NCBI GenBank assembly: GCA_005800405.1
Contig: SYFN01000098.1
Coordinates: forward strand, 1 to 10,277
DNA: 10,277 bases
Source of the DNA: Burkholderiales bacterium
GTDB lineage: Bacteria; Pseudomonadota; Gammaproteobacteria; Burkholderiales; Burkholderiaceae_D
Reading direction: 5' to 3'
Shown here: piece after piece, positions 6,287-10,277 of the stretch
Numbering within the stretch: position 1 is the first letter of the stretch
Layout of the letters: each line of letters opens with the position of its first letter
The notes under the pieces: model-generated
What the model saw: the letters and a program-made list of their open reading frames with translations, nothing else
Told to the model about the DNA's origin: nothing
Database searches by the model: none
Translations under genes and position numbers: made by a program

Positions 6287-6307
6287 GCTGAACCGAGCTG
6301 GTTCGGC
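6287..6307. terminator. Hairpin between convergent YecA-family gene and orn
   Basis: Eight-base arms GCTGAACC and GGTTCGGC (one T-G wobble) enclose a five-base loop. It sits centrally between the two convergent stop codons, where a shared terminator is expected. Neither strand shows a T run after the stem, so intrinsic termination would be weak; it may act mainly as an RNA 3' end stabiliser. Confidence 0.35.
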
Positions 6308-6340
6308 TGCCGGTAGGCGAGATCATGGCCACCAAGCTTG

Positions 6341-6928
6341 TCAGAGTTTGATGAAATACTCGCGGTAGTAGCGCAGTTCTTCGACCGATTCGCGAATATC
6401 CGCCAGAGCCGTATGCATCTGATGTTTTTTAAAACCGTTGATGAGCTCGGGTTTCCAGCGACGGCAGAGCTCCTTGATCGTGGAGACATCCACATTCCGA
6501 TAATGAAAAAACTGCTCCAGCTTGGGCATGTGGCGCGCCATGAAACGCCGGTCCTGGCAAATCGAATTTCCGCACATCGGTGACTTCCCCGCCGGGACGT
6601 ACTGCCGCAAAAAGTCCATCATCTGCGCGCCTGCCTCATCCTCGGTGACGGTGGATGCTCGAACCTTGTCAATCAGGCCCGAGCGGCCGTGGGTACCCTT
6701 GTTCCACGCATCCATCTTGTCGAGCACCTCATCGGCCTGGTGAATGACAAAGACCGGACCCTCAGCAAGGATATTCAGTTCCGCGTCGGTGACGATCGCT
6801 GCAATCTCGATAACACGGTCGTTATCCGGATCAAGGCCGGTCATCTCCATGTCGATCCACACGAGATTCATTTCATTGGGACGAACAGCGGCTGTGGATG
6901 CCGGATGCGCTTCAAAGGCTTGTGACAT
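6341..6928 (-). CDS. orn: Oligoribonuclease (3'-5' exoribonuclease, DEDDh family)
   Basis: 195 residues from the preferred start, somewhat longer than the 181 of E. coli because of an N-terminal extension. Catalytic DEDDh residues are visible: Asp26 and Glu28 in [10 protein letters not shown], Asp126 in [11 protein letters not shown], and His172 with Asp177 in [11 protein letters not shown]. The conserved end YYREYFIKL is intact. Orn degrades 2-5 nt RNAs, chiefly dinucleotides including pGpG from cyclic-di-GMP turnover, and is essential in many proteobacteria. The start at 6928 is chosen because AGGA lies 7 bases upstream; the frame stays open to ATGs at 6955 and 6967 (208 codons), and an internal Met just before NLVWIDMEM gives about 176 residues. 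It is divergent from the M48 protease gene. Confidence 0.96.
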   Translation of the reverse strand: MSQAFEAHPASTAAVRPNEMNLVWIDMEMTGLDPDNDRVIEIAAIVTDAELNILAEGPVFVIHQADEVLDKMDAWNKGTHGRSGLIDKVRASTVTEDEAGAQMMDFLRQYVPAGKSPMCGNSICQDRRFMARHMPKLEQFFHYRNVDVSTIKELCRRWKPELINGFKKHQMHTALADIRESVEELRYYREYFIKL

Positions 6929-6944
6929 AATCTGTTCCTGATCC

Positions 6945-6965
6945 GGTCTCCTCATAAAGGGGACC
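6945..6965. promoter_or_regulatory. Inverted repeat in the orn / M48 protease divergent intergenic region
   Basis: GGTCTCC and GGGGACC flank TCATAAA (seven-base arms, one T-G mismatch), placed midway in the 67 bases between the two divergent genes. The flanks also hold CCGGT (6943-6947) and ACCGG (6971-6975). It could be an operator for divergent promoters, but no regulator family is recognised and promoter hexamers here are weak. Confidence 0.25.
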
Positions 6966-6995
6966 ATAAAACCGGCATTTTCTCATAGACACCGT

Positions 6996-8252
6996 ATGGA
7001 CCCGCACAGCTTCTCACTATTGTTCGCCGCCTTCTTGCTCGCAAAGCTAGCCGTCAAACTTTGGCTGTCTTCGCGCCACATCAGACATGTTGCCCAGCAC
7101 CGCGATGCAGTACCTGCGCAATTCGCGCATAAGATTCCGCTCGCAGCACACCAGAAGGCGGCTGATTACACGATTGCCAAGACGCGCCTTAAAATCGTGC
7201 TGCTAGTGGTCAACGCGGCGGTGCTGCTTGGCTTCACCCTTCTGGGGGGGCTGCAGTGGCTGTCGATGGCGCTATTCGATGTAGCCGGAGCCAGCATGGT
7301 GTACGAACTGGGTCTAATCGCCGCCGTAACGGTGATTGGCAGCGTGGTTGATCTGCCCTTCGACTACTACAACCAATTTCGTCTGGAAGAGCAATTTGGC
7401 TTCAACAAAATGACGCCGGGTCTGTTCTTCTCTGACATGCTCAAACACACACTGGTGGGCGCCGTCATCGGTCTGCCGCTGATCTGGGTGACGTTGGCAT
7501 TGATGGAACAAGCCGGCGCACTCTGGTGGCTGTACGCCTGGCTGATCTGGTGCGGCTTCCAGATTTTCATGCTGGGCTTTTACCAAAACCTGATCGCGCC
7601 GCTATTCAACAAATTCACGCCGCTGCAAGACGAAAGTCTGCGCTCGCGTATCGAAGGCCTGATGCAGCGCGTCGGCTTTGCCAGCAAAGGTCTGTTCGTG
7701 ATGGATGGTTCGCGCCGCAGTGCTCATGGCAACGCGTATTTCTCGGGCTTTGGGGCGGCCAAGCGCATCGTCTTCTTTGATACGCTGCTATCGCGTCTGG
7801 CACCCAATGAAATCGAAGCCGTACTCGCTCATGAACTTGGGCATTTCAAGCTCAATCACGTGATCAAGCGCATCGGCGTCATGTTCGCGACCTCGCTGGG
7901 CTTGCTCGCACTGCTCGGCTATCTGAAAAATCAAGTCTGGTTTTATCAGGGACTGGGTGTGGAACCCATGATGGCGGCAAGTAATGACGCGATGGCGCTG
8001 ATTTTGTTCATGTTTGCGCTACCGGTGTTCACTTTTCTGTTCTCTCCTGTGCTGTCGATCACATCACGCAAAAACGAATTCGAAGCCGATGCGTTTGCGG
8101 CCAAGCACAGTAATTCGCAGGACCTGATCTCTGCACTGGTCAAGCTTTACGAAGACAATGCCTCAACGCTGACGCCTGATCCTCTGCATTCGGCTTTCTA
8201 CGATTCCCATCCGCCCGCCAGTATCCGGGTGCAAAAGCTGCTTGCCGGCTGA
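6996..8252 (+). CDS. M48 family integral membrane metalloprotease (Ste24/CAAX prenyl protease 1-like)
   Basis: 418 residues, the usual length for bacterial Ste24 homologues. The zinc site is complete: HELGH with His279, Glu280 and His283, and the third ligand Glu361 in the ExxxD motif NEFEADAFAAKH. KAADYTIAKTRL (54-65) is the typical N-terminal family segment, and SHPPASIRVQKL near the C-terminus is conserved. Hydrophobic stretches at about 5-22, 66-90, 102-120, 150-170, 176-200, 295-311 and 331-352 predict a polytopic inner-membrane protein. In bacteria these enzymes are usually annotated as proteases in membrane quality control; there is no prenylation substrate, so the CAAX name reflects homology only. 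It heads a unit with phhB and rsgA. No clear Shine-Dalgarno precedes the ATG. Confidence 0.94.
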   Translation: MDPHSFSLLFAAFLLAKLAVKLWLSSRHIRHVAQHRDAVPAQFAHKIPLAAHQKAADYTIAKTRLKIVLLVVNAAVLLGFTLLGGLQWLSMALFDVAGASMVYELGLIAAVTVIGSVVDLPFDYYNQFRLEEQFGFNKMTPGLFFSDMLKHTLVGAVIGLPLIWVTLALMEQAGALWWLYAWLIWCGFQIFMLGFYQNLIAPLFNKFTPLQDESLRSRIEGLMQRVGFASKGLFVMDGSRRSAHGNAYFSGFGAAKRIVFFDTLLSRLAPNEIEAVLAHELGHFKLNHVIKRIGVMFATSLGLLALLGYLKNQVWFYQGLGVEPMMAASNDAMALILFMFALPVFTFLFSPVLSITSRKNEFEADAFAAKHSNSQDLISALVKLYEDNASTLTPDPLHSAFYDSHPPASIRVQKLLAG

Positions 8253-8602
8253 TGATCACCCGTGAGTCGCTGCTGAAAGAAGCCTGTCGTCATCTGACGC
8301 AGGCAGCTTCAGTAGACGAGATCGCCGCCGCACTTGCCGTACTGAATGACTGGGCTAATGACGACGGCAAGCTGGTGCGCCTGTTTCGGTTCAGCGATTA
8401 TCATCAGACGCTGGCGTTCGTGAATGCGATCGCCGAGATCATTCACAAAGAAGATCATCATCCTGAACTCGTTGTCGACTACAGCCGCTGCGAAGTCCGC
8501 TACGGCACACACTCGGTCAATGAAAGGAAAGGCGGCCTCTCGGTTAACGACTTTATTTGCGCCGCAAAGATCGATGCCGTTTTCGACCACAGCTTTCAAT
8601 GA
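8252..8602 (+). CDS. phhB: 4a-hydroxytetrahydrobiopterin dehydratase (pterin-4a-carbinolamine dehydratase)
   Basis: 116 residues, normal for the family. The active-site signature EDHHPELVVDYSRCEVRYGT (67-86) followed by H87 and GGLSVNDFICAAK is complete. The enzyme dehydrates 4a-hydroxytetrahydropterin to quinonoid dihydropterin, recycling the cofactor of aromatic amino acid hydroxylases. No hydroxylase gene is nearby, so its role here may be pterin handling, for example linked to molybdopterin, as proposed for stand-alone copies. Its ATG shares one base with the protease stop (TGATG), which implies translational coupling. The following gene starts after a 3-base gap. Confidence 0.95.
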   Translation: MITRESLLKEACRHLTQAASVDEIAAALAVLNDWANDDGKLVRLFRFSDYHQTLAFVNAIAEIIHKEDHHPELVVDYSRCEVRYGTHSVNERKGGLSVNDFICAAKIDAVFDHSFQ

Positions 8603-8605
8603 CGC

Positions 8606-9502
8606 ATGAATGAACTGCAGGGACTGATCGTTGCCGCGCACGGCCGACATTATCTTGCTCATGCCGACGGCAAACCCCTGCAGTGCGTCACACGCGGCAA
8701 AAAGAACGATGTCGCCACGGGTGATCGTGTTCGCCTGACGGCCACATCATCCGATCAGGCAGTGATCGAGGAAATCCTGCCGCGCGATACCCTGCTCTAT
8801 CGCTCCGACCAATACAAATCCAAGCTGCTAGCCGCCAATGTCACGCAACTGTTTGTTGTAATGGCAACCGAGCCGGGCTTTTCCGATGACCTGATATCGC
8901 GATCACTGGTCGCGGCCAATGCCGCCGGCATCACGGCCCACCTGATCCTGAATAAAACCGACATAACGCGATTGCTGCCGGCAGCGCGCGACAGGCTGGC
9001 GCTTTATCAAGGACTGGGTTGCCCGATACACGAAGTCAGTGCAAAAACGGATCCGACCGGAACACTGGCCATGTTGCAGCCGCTGATGTCAGGTCAGTCG
9101 ACCATCCTGATCGGCCAGTCCGGCATGGGTAAATCCTCGATGGTGAATCTGCTGGTGCCGGATGCGGAAATCGCTGTTCGGGAAATTTCTCAGCGACTAG
9201 ATACCGGCAAACACACCACCACATTTACCCGGCTCTATACGCTGGATGAACAATCCAGCGTGATTGATTCACCCGGTTTTCAGGAATTTGGGCTTTACCA
9301 CCTCTCCGAAGGCATGCTGGAGCGGGCGTTTCCGGAATTCGAACCCGTGCTCGGCCAGTGCCGCTTCACTAACTGCCACCATGTGGCGGAACCGGATTGC
9401 GCCATCCTCAAGGCGATGGTCGAAGAAAAAATCAACCCCGCCAGACATCAGCTCTACCTGCAACTCAGGCACGAGTCATCTCAGAAACCCAGCTACCGCT
9501 GA
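8606..9502 (+). CDS. rsgA: Ribosome small subunit-dependent GTPase A
   Basis: 298 residues. It is a circularly permuted GTPase with motifs in the diagnostic order G4 NKTD (116-119), G5 SAK (145-147), G1 GQSGMGKS (170-177), G2 threonines (204-206) and G3 DSPG (221-224). An N-terminal OB-fold (about 1-65) and a C-terminal zinc site [14 protein letters not shown] (Cys252, Cys257, His259, Cys265) complete the architecture. RsgA binds the immature 30S subunit, checks the decoding centre and hydrolyses GTP on release. It is the last gene of the protease-phhB-rsgA unit. It has no own Shine-Dalgarno, so coupling to phhB is likely. No strong terminator follows; AGCC/GGCT at about 9517-9531 is a weak stem. 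Confidence 0.97.
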   Translation: MNELQGLIVAAHGRHYLAHADGKPLQCVTRGKKNDVATGDRVRLTATSSDQAVIEEILPRDTLLYRSDQYKSKLLAANVTQLFVVMATEPGFSDDLISRSLVAANAAGITAHLILNKTDITRLLPAARDRLALYQGLGCPIHEVSAKTDPTGTLAMLQPLMSGQSTILIGQSGMGKSSMVNLLVPDAEIAVREISQRLDTGKHTTTFTRLYTLDEQSSVIDSPGFQEFGLYHLSEGMLERAFPEFEPVLGQCRFTNCHHVAEPDCAILKAMVEEKINPARHQLYLQLRHESSQKPSYR

Positions 9503-9810
9503 TACCCACCTAGCCCTAGCCACGCTGCGGCTCATTTAAAGAAATCACATTGGGCATACGTACCGATTTATTGGCAACAAGATCCCTCGCTTTTCTTCGG
9601 CACAAATACAACAAAAATTAGCCTGATGCATCAGCCAAGGAACAAATTTTTCTCAACGAACACCAAGAATCACCTCCGGCAAATAAAATTATGCGCTTCC
9701 AGGCCACCGTTTCTGCCGAATTTTCTCTAAAAAAAATTTTTATCCCAAGACTAATTACACTTCCAGATTGCTTTTCGCAGCGAGAAATTTTAAAACTGAG
9801 GGAATAAAGA
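9503..9810. other. AT-rich intergenic stretch, no gene recognised
   Basis: About 308 bases between rsgA and the next reading frame. Hand count over 9601-9660 gives 35% GC, against 57% over 9121-9180 in rsgA. It holds A/T tracts, notably A8T5 near 9729-9741. No tRNA, repeat array or convincing promoter pair was found. TTGCTT (9768) and TAAAAC (9791) look like a promoter but would start transcription after the Shine-Dalgarno of the next frame. Confidence 0.5.
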
Positions 9811-10026
9811 TTGAAAACAATGCCCGCTCAAATAGAATTTGGTGGCCTTTCGCGAGAATTCGACAAGCCTATCCTGATCAAGAAAAAGACGGACGAAAAC
9901 GGCAACACCATTCTGCGCATCTACCCGCGCAAGGATCTCAAATCAATCAGAAGGCCCTTCGAAAAAATCAAGAATGCTCTGAAATACAGCCGTGAGGACT
10001 TTGGTCGCGAGCACAAGACTGCCTAA
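9811..10026 (+). CDS. Small basic hypothetical protein (71 residues)
   Basis: I do not recognise this protein. TTG at 9811 is preferred because GAGGG (9798-9802) lies 8 bases upstream; an in-frame ATG at 9820 would sit 17 bases from it. The peptide is lysine/arginine-rich and soluble, with a possible beta segment (PILIKKK...TILRIYPRKDL) then a charged helix (RRPFEKIKNALKYSREDFG). No membrane segment, signal peptide or Cys/His metal motif is visible. It lies in AT-rich DNA past the conserved rsgA block and 24 bases before a second small frame, so the pair may be co-transcribed. It could be a toxin-antitoxin or mobile-element protein, but nothing in the sequence shows that. Confidence 0.6.
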   Translation: MKTMPAQIEFGGLSREFDKPILIKKKTDENGNTILRIYPRKDLKSIRRPFEKIKNALKYSREDFGREHKTA

Positions 10027-10035
10027 GAACCCCAT

Positions 10036-10041
10036 GAGGAG
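10036..10041 (+). promoter_or_regulatory. Shine-Dalgarno GAGGAG of the 34-codon frame
   Basis: GAGGAG lies 9 bases before the ATG at 10051, in the 24-base gap after the 71-codon frame. It is the main reason for taking the short frame as possibly translated. Confidence 0.45.
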
Positions 10042-10050
10042 CACAAAATA

Positions 10051-10155
10051 ATGGACCCCATTCAAATCAAAAACATCAATCGGAGTGATACCCAACTAAT
10101 TTTTATAAAAAACAAAATACTGGAAAACGTGGAAACCAAACGAATAATTTATTAA
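10051..10155 (+). CDS. Very small reading frame (34 residues), possible translated peptide
   Basis: It begins MDPIQIKNINRSD and ends ETKRIIY before TAA. It is AT-rich (about 32% GC over 10081-10140) with many Asn, Lys and Ile codons, unlike the housekeeping genes. A strong Shine-Dalgarno and closeness to the 71-codon frame argue for translation; the very short length argues against. It could be the start of a gene truncated by a frameshift, but adjacent frames close within about 50 bases with no recognisable protein. Function unknown. Nothing is recognised in 10156-10277. Confidence 0.35.
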   Translation: MDPIQIKNINRSDTQLIFIKNKILENVETKRIIY

Positions 10156-10277
10156 AGAAAAAATATCGATTCTATTGATAGGTGAATTCAAGGACGAAGT
10201 GCAACTTTGATTAATGGGTTGGATGGCTGAGGTGCATTAGTATCAAAGCCTTTTGACCAGCCAGTCGAAGAAGCACA

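Noticed and set aside
9768..9796. TTGCTT-N17-TAAAAC promoter for the 71-codon frame
   Set aside because: Transcription would begin at or after the Shine-Dalgarno sequence (9798-9802), leaving no ribosome site on the RNA.

Overview
The window reads as about 10.3 kb of a proteobacterial chromosome, most likely a betaproteobacterium. The main clue is gene order: oligoribonuclease divergent from a Ste24-type M48 protease, followed by pterin-4a-carbinolamine dehydratase and rsgA, a layout I associate with Betaproteobacteria such as the Nitrosomonadales/Gallionella relatives. GC is moderate (a hand count in rsgA gives about 57%) and falls to about 32-35% in the last 0.75 kb. The genus cannot be fixed from the sequence alone.

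Left edge (1-271). The first 138 bases look like the end of an IS5-family insertion sequence. It has the first 16 codons of a transposase (minus strand, running off the window), a terminal sequence starting GGAAG, and an abutting CTAG, the target type used by the IS5 subgroup. About 130 bases of unique DNA follow, with a small GTTTCAA/TTGAAAC hairpin.

Low-oxygen/stress block (272-5593). A Pat/YfiQ-like protein (NDP-forming acyl-CoA synthetase fused to a C-terminal GNAT acetyltransferase) is encoded on the minus strand, but codon 91 is an in-frame TAG, so it is a broken gene or a read-through/re-initiation case. Divergent from it is a tandem-domain universal stress protein. A single-domain universal stress protein and the SrkA/RdoA stress kinase lie on the minus strand. 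FNR/ANR-type boxes (TTGAT-N4-GTCAA read on the minus strand) sit just upstream of both the Pat-like gene and the single-domain usp gene, in the same orientation, which suggests shared low-oxygen control. A 40-base near-perfect hairpin sits 34 bases before the tandem usp gene.

Housekeeping block (5679-9502). A YecA/UPF0149-family gene converges on orn. Orn diverges from a tightly packed unit, M48 membrane protease - phhB - rsgA, with a 1-base overlap and then a 3-base gap.

Right edge (9503-10277). About 300 AT-rich bases without a recognisable gene are followed by two small unrecognised reading frames (71 and 34 codons), each with a good Shine-Dalgarno sequence and 24 bases apart. This looks like accessory DNA beyond the conserved block. 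No CRISPR array, tRNA, rRNA or defence system is visible.
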